NCBI RefSeq assembly: GCF_000165485.1
Contig: NC_014623.1
Coordinates: 2,871,501-2,935,500 of the forward strand
Origin: Stigmatella aurantiaca DW4/3-1
Lineage (GTDB): Bacteria > Myxococcota > Myxococcia > Myxococcales > Myxococcaceae
Direction of reading: 5' to 3'
Length of the DNA: 64,000 bases
The stretch's first letter is position 1; the number at the start of each line of letters is the position of its first letter. The position numbers and the translations under genes were made by a program. Below are positions 1 through 10,900 of the stretch, piece by piece. The notes beneath the pieces are model-generated. The model was not told where the DNA came from and ran no database searches. It worked only from the letters and a program-made list of their open reading frames with translations.

Positions 1-1
1 C

Positions 2-3000
2 TACGCGGAGGTGAATGATCCCGGCCGCTCGCTCGTGGTGGACGCGGATCAGAACGTCTGGGCCGCGGGCTACGCCTCCTCGAAGCTCTACCAGATCAAC
101 GGCAAGACGGGCGCGGTGCTGAAGACCCTCGACCTCAAGGCCGAGACGGGCATCGAGACCCAGATCCAGGGGCTGGCCATTGGGCCGGGCGGGTTCCTCT
201 ATGCCACGGATACGTCGGCGCAGCGGCTGGTCCGGAAGATCGATCCCTCCGCGGCAACCGGCCACCATGTGGTGGCCTCGGTTTCCACGCCGGCGCCCAC
301 CTATGGCATCTCCGTGGATCCCCAGGGCAGGGTGTGGGCGGGTGCTGAATCCGACTCGGCCCCGGGGCCTCTGCGGGTGAACTTCGAGACGAGGGTGGCC
401 GAGCCCATGGGCAGTGGTTGCACGGGCCGTTCACGAGGAATCGCGGTGGATGTTCAAGGCCGCGTCTGGGTGGCGTGCTGGTCCAGCCGCCGGCTGATGG
501 GCTTGGGGCCGAACGGCAACGTGCTGGGCACGTGGATGTTGAGCGAGCGCCCCGAGGGGGTGGCCGTGGATGCGAGTGGGAAGATCTGGCTCAACTCCAG
601 CAGCAGCTCCCTCGTGTGGCGGGTCGATCCGGCGGTGCCGTCGTCCAGCCAGAGCTTCTCGGGGGGCACCTCCCCGCTGTCGCATGGGGACGCGACGGGC
701 TACCAGCACCACAAGTTCATCCTGAGCGAGGGCACCTGGAGTGTGATCCACCAGGGGAGCCGGGAGTCGATGCAGTGGGGCCGCGTCGCCTGGAATGCAG
801 AGTCCAATCCGTCCGACAGCCGCATTGCCGTTCGGGTGAGGGCCGCGAACACCCTTCAGGAGCTGTCGGCGCAGGCCTTCTCGGCCGTGCCGAACAACCA
901 GCCCTTCTCCGGACCCAAGGGGCGCTACATCGAGGTCAAGGTCTTGCTGCGCGCGGTGAACTTCAGCGGCAGTCCGGTGCTCAGTGACCTGACGCTCTAC
1001 TCGTACAACAACCCGCCCGTGGCCCAGTGCCAGGGCCAGAACGTCTGCGCCGATTTGACCTGCACGGCCGACGTCAGTGTGAACGACGGCTCGTATGATC
1101 CTGATGGCGAGAGCCTCTCCTTCTCCTACTCGCCTGCGGGGCCCTACTCGATCGGCCAGCGTTCCGTGGCGATGACGGTCTCCGACAAGCTCGAGAGCGC
1201 GAGTTGCAGCGCCACGGTGCGCGTGCGGGATTGCGAGCCACCGGCCATTGCCTGCGCGGCGCCCTCGGTGTTCGAGTGCACGGAGAACGGCTCCGCCCGG
1301 GTGACGCCCCCGGTCGCCCAGGCCACCGACCGGTGCTCCGCGGTGAGTGTGAGTGGACCGGGGACGGCGCTGTATCCCCTGGGCACAACGCCTCTGACGT
1401 ACACGGCGGCGGACGCCGCGGGAAACACCGCCACCTGCAGCACCTCCATCGAGGTGCGGGACACGCTCGCCCCCTCCATTTCCTGCCCCGCCCCCGTCAC
1501 CGCCGAGTGCGTGGCGGGCGGGGCCACCAGTGAGGGGGTGGGCACCGCGAGTGCTTCCGACAGGTGTTCCGCCGCGCAGGTGGTGGCCCCCGCACCCGTC
1601 CGGGTCCCGGTTGGCAATGAGGTGCTCTTGACGTTCACGGCGCAGGACGCGTCCGGGAACAGGGCAAGCTGCTCCACGCCGTTCAAGGTCGTCGACACCC
1701 GGGCGCCCACCCTCCAACTCAAGGGGGCGGCCCTCGAGCGCTTGGAGTGCGGTTCTCCCTTCGGGGACTCGGGGGCGGAGGCGAGCGATGTCTGTGCGGG
1801 AGACCTGAGTTCCCAGGTGGTGGCCACGGGCACGGTCAACCCTGGCCAGCCAGGGAGCTATGCCGTGCGCTACGGCGTGACGGATCCGGCTGGCAATCCG
1901 GCTGCATTCCTCTCGCGCACCGTGGTGGTGGAGGACACCCTGGCTCCCACGATCGTGCTCAACGGTCCGGCGTCCCAGGCACTGGAGTGCGGGGACACCC
2001 ATCTGGATCCGGGCGCCACCGCCACCGACGTCTGCGCGGGGGACCTGACCGGGGCGGTGGTTCGCAGCGGCGCGTTCGATCCCATGCAGCCCGGAAGCTA
2101 CTCGCTGCAATACACCGTGTCGGATCCCTCTCAGAACAAGGCGGTCCCGGTCTCGCGGGCGGTCTCCGTGTCCGACACCCAGCCTCCCGTGCTGCTCCTC
2201 ACTGGCGCGGGCAATGTGTCCCTGGAGTGTGGCTCCGCGTACATGGACCCCGGGGCCCAGGCGAATGATCTCTGCGTGGGAGATCTCACGGCCGCCATTC
2301 AGGTCTCGGGCGCCGTGGATCCCTTCGCGCTGGGGTCACAGACCCTGACCTACCGCGTGGCGGATCCCTCGGGCAATCAGGCTCCGCCGGTGAGCCGGGT
2401 GGTGACGGTGGACGACTCGCAGCCTCCCGTGGTGGCGCTTCATGGCCCGGCCCATCCCTCGGTGGAGTGTGGGGAGGCTTTCGGCGATCCGGGGGCCAGC
2501 GCGCACGATGCGTGCTCGGGGGACCTGAGTGGGCAGATCTCGCGAACGGGCCAGGTCGACACGGGCCTGCCCGGCGCCTATGTCCTCGACTACGGGGTCG
2601 TGGATGCCGCGGGCAACCACGCCGTGGCGACGCGAACGGTGACGGTGACGGATTCGGCGCCGCCGGTGCTCCAGCTTCAGGGGGCGACCACCCTCGCGCT
2701 GGAGTGCGCCGCGCCTTTCGCGGATCCTGGGGCCACGGCGATCGATGCCTGCCTGGGAGATGTGAGCCACCGCATCACCGTCTCGGGCGCGGTGGACACG
2801 GCCCATCCGGGAGCCTACGTGCTGACGTACAACGCGGCGGACACCGTGGGAAATGCCGCGGCGCCCGTGCAGCGCACCGTGCAGGTGACGGACACCGAGA
2901 AGCCCTCCCTCGTCCTCAAGGGGGCCAACCCCATGGCCCTGGAGTGCAAGCGGGATGGGTACTCCGAGCCGGGCGCGACGGCGCTGGACCGGTGCACCGG

Positions 3001-4543
3001 AGAGCTCTCGGCGTCCATCGTCATCCAGGGCAATGACATCGCCTCGGACATCCCCAAGGACTACGCCGTCCGCTACAGCGTGGTGGATGGGAGCGGCAAT
3101 GCCACCACGGCCGTGCGCCAGGTCCGCGTCCAGGACACGTTGGCGCCTTCCCTGGTCCTGAAGGGGGCGTCCGCGCCGGTGCTGGAGTGCAACGCGAGCA
3201 CCTACACCGAGCCGGGCGCCACGGCGGAGGACCTGTGCTCTGGGGACCTCTCGAACGCCATCACCGTCACGGGGACGGTGAACACGGCCCAGACGGGCGC
3301 CTATCCGGTGACCTACCGCGTGCAGGACGGCCAGGGGCTTTGGGCGGAGAAGACGCGGAACGTGCGGGTGGCCGACACACGCAGGCCGGTGATTACCCTC
3401 CTGGGCAGCAGCACGCCCGTGGTGGAGTGCGTCCGCGGCACGTTCGTGGATCCGGGCGCCAAGGCGACGGACCTGTGCGCGGGAGACCTGTCGAGCCAGA
3501 TCCAGATCGCGGGCGCCTCGAACATCACTGGGCCGGGCACCTATCCGGTCACCTACAACGTCCGGGATCCCTCCGGCAACGCCGCGCTGACCGTGACGCG
3601 CACCGTCAAGGTGGAGGACACCCAGCCCCCGGTGCTCACGGTCAACGGTCCGGACAAGATGACGCTCGAGTGCAAGCAGGACGCGTACACCGAGCTGGGC
3701 GCCAATGCCCAGGACGCCTGCGATGGGGCGTTGGCGGTCACCATTTTTGGCAATGGCGCCAACACCCAGGCCGTGGGGACCTACTCCATCGAGTACCTGA
3801 CCCATGACGCGGGCCATCGCTACGTCAAGGCCACGCGGACGGTGGAGGTGGTGGACCGGCTGGCGCCAGTGTTCACGCTCAAGGGGGCTGACACCGTGCA
3901 TCACGAGTGCGCCAGCGGCTCGTACTTTGATCCGGGCGCCACCGCGATCGACGTCTGCTACGGGGACCTGTCGTCCTCGGTGGCCATCGACAGCAACGTG
4001 AATGCCTGGCTTCCCGCCACCTATCAGGTGACCCTCAATGTGCAGGACGGCTCGGGCCACAAGGCGCCCACGCTCACCCGGACGGTGAACGTGGCCGATA
4101 CCCAGGCGCCCACGCTGGAATACCGGCAGGTGGTGCTGTCTCCCGCGACCCATGGTTTGCACAACCTCACGCTGGACAACTGCGCGACCGCGAATGATCG
4201 GTGCGACGGCTGGGCGGACATCAACAACGGGACCATTGTTTCCATCTACAGCGACGAGCCGGAGGAGGCCCCGGGAGAGGGTGACGGGACGACCCTGCAG
4301 GACATCGTCATCACCGGGAAGAACGCCTTCAGCGTGCGCGCCGAGCGGCAGACGGGCGGCAATGGACGGGTGTACGGCGTGAACTTCACGCTGAAGGACC
4401 GGGCCGGCAACACCCGCGAGGGCCTGTGCAAGATCCAGGTGCCCGCCACCGAAGGGAGCACGGCCACCGATGACGGACCGAGTGGTGGCTACACCGTGAA
4501 GGCTCCTGCCGCGTCGAAGATGGCTCGCCTCATGACACCTTGA
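2..4543 (+). CDS. Giant secreted beta-propeller/HYR/DUF5011 repeat protein, 5' end outside window
   Basis: The frame is open from the first bases of the window, so the start and any signal peptide lie upstream; the GTG at 11 is unlikely to be the true start. Residues 1-215 look like an NHL/Vgb-type beta-propeller, with repeated GIAVDxxGRVW-like units. About 410-560 are HYR domains with conserved Cys. About 560-1365 hold ten DUF5011-type Ig-like repeats of roughly 78 aa, each with an xLEC...DPGAxAxDxCxGDL signature carrying two Cys, presumably disulfide-bonded. The last 130 residues match the C-terminus of the next gene (DIVI...VRA...RVYxVxFT...C...VP) and are not DUF5011. It probably acts outside the cell as a structural or adhesive protein; no catalytic motif is visible. 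It is followed by a strong terminator. Confidence 0.85.
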   Translation, partial: YAEVNDPGRSLVVDADQNVWAAGYASSKLYQINGKTGAVLKTLDLKAETGIETQIQGLAIGPGGFLYATDTSAQRLVRKIDPSAATGHHVVASVSTPAPTYGISVDPQGRVWAGAESDSAPGPLRVNFETRVAEPMGSGCTGRSRGIAVDVQGRVWVACWSSRRLMGLGPNGNVLGTWMLSERPEGVAVDASGKIWLNSSSSSLVWRVDPAVPSSSQSFSGGTSPLSHGDATGYQHHKFILSEGTWSVIHQGSRESMQWGRVAWNAESNPSDSRIAVRVRAANTLQELSAQAFSAVPNNQPFSGPKGRYIEVKVLLRAVNFSGSPVLSDLTLYSYNNPPVAQCQGQNVCADLTCTADVSVNDGSYDPDGESLSFSYSPAGPYSIGQRSVAMTVSDKLESASCSATVRVRDCEPPAIACAAPSVFECTENGSARVTPPVAQATDRCSAVSVSGPGTALYPLGTTPLTYTAADAAGNTATCSTSIEVRDTLAPSISCPAPVTAECVAGGATSEGVGTASASDRCSAAQVVAPAPVRVPVGNEVLLTFTAQDASGNRASCSTPFKVVDTRAPTLQLKGAALERLECGSPFGDSGAEASDVCAGDLSSQVVATGTVNPGQPGSYAVRYGVTDPAGNPAAFLSRTVVVEDTLAPTIVLNGPASQALECGDTHLDPGATATDVCAGDLTGAVVRSGAFDPMQPGSYSLQYTVSDPSQNKAVPVSRAVSVSDTQPPVLLLTGAGNVSLECGSAYMDPGAQANDLCVGDLTAAIQVSGAVDPFALGSQTLTYRVADPSGNQAPPVSRVVTVDDSQPPVVALHGPAHPSVECGEAFGDPGASAHDACSGDLSGQISRTGQVDTGLPGAYVLDYGVVDAAGNHAVATRTVTVTDSAPPVLQLQGATTLALECAAPFADPGATAIDACLGDVSHRITVSGAVDTAHPGAYVLTYNAADTVGNAAAPVQRTVQVTDTEKPSLVLKGANPMALECKRDGYSEPGATALDRCTGELSASIVIQGNDIASDIPKDYAVRYSVVDGSGNATTAVRQVRVQDTLAPSLVLKGASAPVLECNASTYTEPGATAEDLCSGDLSNAITVTGTVNTAQTGAYPVTYRVQDGQGLWAEKTRNVRVADTRRPVITLLGSSTPVVECVRGTFVDPGAKATDLCAGDLSSQIQIAGASNITGPGTYPVTYNVRDPSGNAALTVTRTVKVEDTQPPVLTVNGPDKMTLECKQDAYTELGANAQDACDGALAVTIFGNGANTQAVGTYSIEYLTHDAGHRYVKATRTVEVVDRLAPVFTLKGADTVHHECASGSYFDPGATAIDVCYGDLSSSVAIDSNVNAWLPATYQVTLNVQDGSGHKAPTLTRTVNVADTQAPTLEYRQVVLSPATHGLHNLTLDNCATANDRCDGWADINNGTIVSIYSDEPEEAPGEGDGTTLQDIVITGKNAFSVRAERQTGGNGRVYGVNFTLKDRAGNTREGLCKIQVPATEGSTATDDGPSGGYTVKAPAASKMARLMTP

Positions 4544-4597
4544 GTCAGCCTTGCGGCAGCGCGTCACGTCTCATGGCGTGATGACACGGTGTGAACG

Positions 4598-4627
4598 GGG
4601 CCGGTGTTCGTCTCAGAACGCCGGCCC
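4598..4627 (+). terminator. Rho-independent-type hairpin after the first giant gene
   Basis: GGGCCGGTGTTC pairs with GAACGCCGGCCC across a 6-nt loop, giving a 12-bp stem with one G-U pair, 55 nt past the stop codon. The run after the stem is only weakly T-rich. Confidence 0.75.
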
Positions 4628-4994
4628 TTCGTGTCTTCGTTGAGTGGAAAACCCTGGAAGGTGCGTCCACACGGTTCATCCGGGCCGGGTCAGGCTCCGG
4701 AGAGGATCCACTTTCGTATAAGACAGCCAATCCACCTGAAAAGCGGTGCAATGCCGCTGAGGTGTGAATGTGTGTGGAATTGTGCTGGTCAGGCGGGAAA
4801 TTCGATTTAACCCCGAAATATTCTGCTTGCCTGCCTCCAGCAAAGGAGGAAAATTGCCAGACTATTGAAGAGCTATCGCTCGATATGAGAATACTTGCAA
4901 ATCCGCCTCAGCACATTGCGCCCACATGCTCGACTGCGGGTGAATCCATTCATCAGTTGAAGCCTTCGTACTTCCGTCCTGGGGGACGTTCCGC
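4628..4994. other. Gene-free leader region of the 2861-aa lipoprotein gene
   Basis: No convincing ORF is present. Composition is clearly less GC-rich than its surroundings between about 4730 and 4920, as expected for a promoter/leader. I could not assign a specific -35/-10 or sigma-54 box. A GGGGG run at 4981-4985 sits 9 nt before the ATG and may serve as ribosome binding site. Confidence 0.5.
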
Positions 4995-7900
4995 ATGAAA
5001 CCAATAGGCGTATGGGGAGCTTCGCTGGTGCTGGTCGCGCTGGCGACCAGTTCCTGCGAAAAGGAGCAGAGTGCGCCGCTGACCAAGCCGACCCCGGCGA
5101 CAGCGCGCACTGTCCGGCAAGAGGCCAATACCACCGGAAGGGTGCTGGTGCTCGGCTCGACCGTCACCGGTGGCCAGTCCAGCCGGGAGGCTCAGGCCGC
5201 GCTGAGCCTGGGCTATCCGGTGACCGTCGTCACGCCCACGCAGTGGAAGGCGATGACGCCGGAGGATTTCCAGAAGTACAACGGCATCATTATCGGGGAT
5301 GCAGCGTGCCAGGGCGATACCAGCGCCATTCAGGCCGCCATCGACAACAGCAACATCTGGGGCGCGGCCGTTGACGGCAACGTCGTCATCACCGGCTCGG
5401 ACACGACCAACAATGGGACGCCGCAGTTCATTGAGAACGCGGTCTCCTACATCGTTGCCCGGACTCGTAACACCGGTATGTACATCTCGTTGGGCTGTGC
5501 CTATCAGAACGCGGCCCCCAATACTCCAGTGCCCCTGTTGAAGCCGTTCGGCGACTTCACGGTGGCCGGTACAGGGTGCTACACCAGCGGTGGTCACATC
5601 TTCCAGATGGAGCCGCCTTTCTTGTCGGATGGTCTCGTCTTGAACGATGGTGCCCTGGCCGGTACTAAGGGCTGTGTGACACGCGCGGTGTTCAGCAGCT
5701 ATCCGCAGAACACCTTCGCCCCGGTTGCTGTGGCGGTAGACGCGTCGGGAACGCTGCCCAACACGAGTTCGTACTTTGAGTGGCTTGAGACGGACAACGA
5801 TGGGAATCCGAAAGTCTACACCGGTACTCCCTACATCGTGACCCGCGGTTCCATGGCGCTCAGCTCGGGCTGCGGCATCGGCTTGGCTGGGCTGACATGC
5901 GAAAATGGCACCGAGGGTAATGGTTATCCGGCGACACCGGGAACGCCGCCCGATCAGACGTGCTCGTTCTCCTGCCACGCTCAGTGGTGTGGCGACGGTC
6001 ATGTGGACATGGAATACGGGGAAGAGTGCGACAATGGCATCCTCAATGGCCGCGCTGACGACGCCAACGGCACCATCGGGACTTGCTCCTCGTTCTGCAA
6101 GGTCCCCGTCCTTGAGACGGATTCGCCCCCGGACGCTATCTGCAAGAATCTCGAACTCATCGCCGACCTCACTTGCGGTGCCAATGGCTCCGTCAACAAT
6201 GGGTCTTGGGACCCGGATGAGGACCTCATCGACTGCCAGCAGCGCCCCATTGGTCCTTACCCGGTTGGGACCACCACCGTCACCCTGACTTGCACCGACT
6301 CCAAGGGCAATACTGACTCGTGCACCGCGACCATCACGGTGCTCGATAAGGACAAGCCCACGCTGACCCTGGTGGGAGGCAACGAGCAGCTCGAGTGCGC
6401 TCCGGGCACGTACGCCGATCCGGGTGCCACCGCCGCCGATGTCTGCGAGGGAAATCTGTCCAGCAAGGTGGCCGTCACCGGCTCGGTGAACCCGGGCGCG
6501 GTGGGCAGCTACGAGCTGACCTACAACGTGAAGGACTCCTCGGGTAACGCGGCCACTCCCGTCAAGCGCACCGTGGCCGTGTCGGACACGCAGAAGCCGA
6601 CCTTGGCGCTCAATGGTCTGGCCAACATCACCGCCGAGTGCGCCTCGCCGTACACCGATCAGGGCGCCACCGCCAGCGACGTGTGCGCGGGCAACCTCAC
6701 CTCCGCCATCGTCAAGACGGGCTCAGTGGACACCGCCGTGCTGGGTACCTACTCCGTCAAGTTCAACGTGCAGGATCCCGAGGGGAACAAGGCCACGGAG
6801 ATCAGCCGCGTGGTCCAGGTGAAGGACACGTTGAAGCCCACGGTGACGGTGAACGGTCCCGCCAACGTGAGGTTCGAGTGCGGCAACGGCGAGTACAACG
6901 ATGAGGGGGCCACGGCCACCGATGCGTGCGCCGGTGTCCTGTCGACGGACCAGAGCACCACCGTGAATCCGAATCAGCCGGGCACGGTGACCATCAGCTA
7001 CAGCGCCACGGACCCCTCGGGGAACACGGGTGTCTCGGCCACGGGCCGCACCGTCACGGTGGAGGACACCCTGCCTCCGACGCTGAGCTTGGTGGGGGGC
7101 GCGCAGAACCTGGAGTGCGGTTCTCCGTACAACGATCCGGGCGCCACGGCCAATGACCAGTGCGCCGGAGACCTGACGGCCTCCATCCAGAAGACGGGTA
7201 CCATCGACAACCGCAACCTCAGCACCCAGACGCTCCACTACACCGTGCAGGATCCGAGTGGCCGCAGTGCCTCGGCCGACCGCGCGGTGACGGTCCGGGA
7301 CACGCTGGCGCCGTCCGTCACGGTGCAGGGCGAACTGTCGCAGCAGATCGAGTGCGGCAGCGGCGACTACACTGATGAGGGGGCCACCGCCAATGATGCA
7401 TGCGAAGGCCCGCTGGCCGCAGTGCCGAGCACCGCAGTGGATCCGAACGTGCCGGGCACAGTGACCGTCACCTACAAGGCCACCGACTCCTCGGGCAACG
7501 AGGGGACTTCGGCCACGGGCCGCACCGTCACGGTGGCGGACACGCTGCCGCCGACGCTGGTCCTGACGCCTGGCCCGCAGAACTTGGAGTGCGGTACGCC
7601 GTTCACGGACCCGGGCGCCACGGCCAACGACCTGTGCTTCGGCAACCTGACGGCCGCCATCCAGAAGACGGGCTCCATCGACAACAAGCAGTTGGGTGCT
7701 CAGAGCATCTCCTACACCGTGCAGGATCCGGGCGGCCGCACCGCCGGGCCCCTCACCCGTACGGTGACGGTGGATGACACCCTGGCGCCGGCCATCACGG
7801 TTAACGGCCCGCTCGACCAGACGTTCGAGTGCGGCTCGGCCTACGTGGATCCGGGCGCCGAAGCCAACGACCTGTGCGCCGGCAACCTGACGCCGGAGAT

Positions 7901-10900
7901 CGTGTCCACGCGGACGCCGATCCCGGGCCAGCCGGGTGCTTTCTCCATCACCTACAGCGTGACGGATCCGTCGGGCAACACGGTCACGTCGCCCACCAGC
8001 CGCACGGTGAAGTCGGACGACAACACGCCGCCGGTGCTGGCGCTCAACGGGCCTGCGGTTCAGGCCCTGGAGTGCGCCACGCCGTACACGGACCTGGGCG
8101 CCATCGCCAGCGACGTGTGCACCGATGACATCAACGACCGCATCACGGTGACGGGCACGGTCAATCCGAACGTGCCGAATACCTACACGGTCACCTACAA
8201 CGTGACGGACGTGGCGGGCCTGAGCGCGCCGCCGGTCTCCCGCCAGGTGAACGTCTCCGACACCCAGAAGCCGGTGGTGACGGTGACGGGGCCCACCTCC
8301 GTGAACATCGAGTGCAACGGCGGTCCGTTCAACGATCCGGGCGCCACGGCCAACGATGCGTGCGCCGGTGCACTGCCGACGGTGGCCAGCCCCGCGGTGA
8401 ACCCGGGCCAGCCCGGAGCGGTGACCGTCACCTACAGCGCCACGGACCCCTCGGGGAACACGGGCGTCTCGGCCACGGGCCGCACCGTCAACGTGCAGGA
8501 CACCCTGCCTCCGGCGCTGACCCTGTTGGGCGATGCCGCCATGGGGCTCGAGTGCGCCTCGCCGTTCAACGATCCGGGCGCCACGGCCAATGACCAGTGC
8601 GCGGGCGACCTGACCGATGACATCGTCAAGACGGGCACGGTCAACAACAAGCAGCTCGGCAACCACGTGCTGGGCTACAGCGTGACGGACCCGTCGGGCC
8701 GCACCGCCTCCGCCAGCCGCACGGTGGAAGTGGACGACACCCTGGCGCCGGTCATCACCATCACCGGGCCGCTTGAGGACACCTTCGAGTGTGGCTCGCC
8801 CTACACGGATCGGGGCGCCACGGCGGAGGACGCCTGCGTCGGCGCTGTGCCTGTCACGGCCACCCAGGTGGGCGACGCCAACCAGCCGGGCTCCTTCATC
8901 ATCAGCTACAGCGCGACGGACCCGTCGGGCAACAGCGTCACCTCTCCGGTCACCCGCCACGTGACGGTGGACGACAACGCGCCGCCCACGCTGGCGCTCC
9001 GGGGCCTGGCCACCGAGGCGCTCGAGTGCGGCAATCCCTACGCGGACCCGGGCGCCATCGCCAACGATGCGTGCTTCGGGGATGTGACCAACCGCATCAC
9101 CGTGACGGGTTCCATCAACAACAAGCAGCTCGGCAGCCAGACACTCACCTACAACGTGACCGACCCGGCCGGGCAGAGTGCTCCGGCGGTGACCCGCACG
9201 GTGAACGTCGGCGACTCGCAGGCCCCCGTCATCACGGTGACCGGCCCGCTGGCCGCCACCATCGAGTGCGGTGGCGATGACTATGTGGATCCGGGTGCGA
9301 CCGCCAATGACGTGTGCGTCGGGCCTGTTCCCGCGGTGGCGACCACGGTCGTCAACCCGGGCCAGGAAGGCACCTACAGCATCAAGTACACGGCGCAGGA
9401 CTCCTCCGGGAACACCGCCACCTCGGCTGCCAGCCGCATCGTGACGGTGGCCGACACCCTGCCGCCGACGCTGGCACTCAACGGCGCGGCCAACCTGCCG
9501 CTGGAGTGCGCCACGCCGTTCAACGATCCCGGCGCCAACGCCTTCGACCAGTGCGCGGGCGACGTGAGCAACCGCATCCAGACCGCGGGCAGCATCGACA
9601 ACAAGCTGCTCTCCATCCCCCAGACGATCACCTACTCCGTGACGGATCCGGGTGGCCGCGCGCCCGCGCCGGTCAACCGCACGGTGACGGTGTCCGACAC
9701 GCTGGCTCCGACCCTGGCCCTCAACGGCGGCTCCACCGACACGTTCGAGTGCGGTGGTACCTACGTGGATCCGGGCGCCTCGGCCAACGACGCGTGCGCT
9801 GGAGATGTGTCCAACCGCGTGGTGCCCACTCGGACCTCCGTGCCGGGCGGATTCACCATCACCTATACTGTGACGGATCCGTCGGGCAACAGCGCCACCG
9901 CGCCGGTGACCCGCACGGTGACCTCGGATGACAACACGCCGCCGGTGCTGGCCCTCAACGGTCCGGCCAACCTCCCGCTGGAGTGCGGCACCTCGTTCAC
10001 GGACCCGGGCGCCATCGCCGAGGACGTGTGCGACGACAACCTGAACATCACCGTGACGGGCACGGTGAACCCCGCGGTGCCGGCTCAGTACACGCTCACC
10101 TACAACGTGACCGACTCGGCCGCCAACGCCGCCGCGCCGGTCAACCGCACGGTGACGGTGCAGGACACGCAGGGCCCGACGCTGGTCCTCAATGGTCCGG
10201 CCACGGCAGGTCTGGAGTGCGGCACCCCGTTCAACGACCCGGGTGCCACGGCCGACGACCTGTGCGAGGGCGATCTGTCCGGCGCGGTGGTTCGCACCGG
10301 CACGCTCAACCAGGGCGCGGTGGGCAACTACACGCTGACCTACAACGTGGCGGACCAGGGAGGCCACACGGCCGCACCGGTCAGCCGCACGGTGGCGGTG
10401 AGCGACACGCTGGCCCCGGTGGTCACGGTCAATGGTCCGGCCTCGCTGGCCGTGGAGTGCGGTGACGACGGGTTCCAGGATCCGGGCGCGACGGCGGAAG
10501 ATGCCTGCGCCGGGACCCTGCCCGCCGTGCCGAGCACCGAGGTGGATCCGGCCGTGCCGGGCGTGGTGGCCATCACCTACAGCGCCACGGACCCATCCGG
10601 GAACACGGGCGTCGGGAACACCGGGCGCACCGTCACGGTGGAGGACACCCTGCCGCCGGAGCTGGCCCTGCTGGGCCCCGCCAACCAGCCGCTGGAGTGC
10701 GGTACCCCGTACAACGATCCGGGCGCCACCGCGGATGACCAGTGCGCCGGCGACCTGACGGGCTCCATCCAGAGGACGGGCTCCATCAACAACAAGCAGC
10801 TCGGCGCCCAGACGGTCTCCTACACCGTTCAGGATCCGGGCGGCCGTACTGCCGGGCCGGTCAGCCGCACGGTGACGGTGGACGACTCGCTGGCGCCGGC

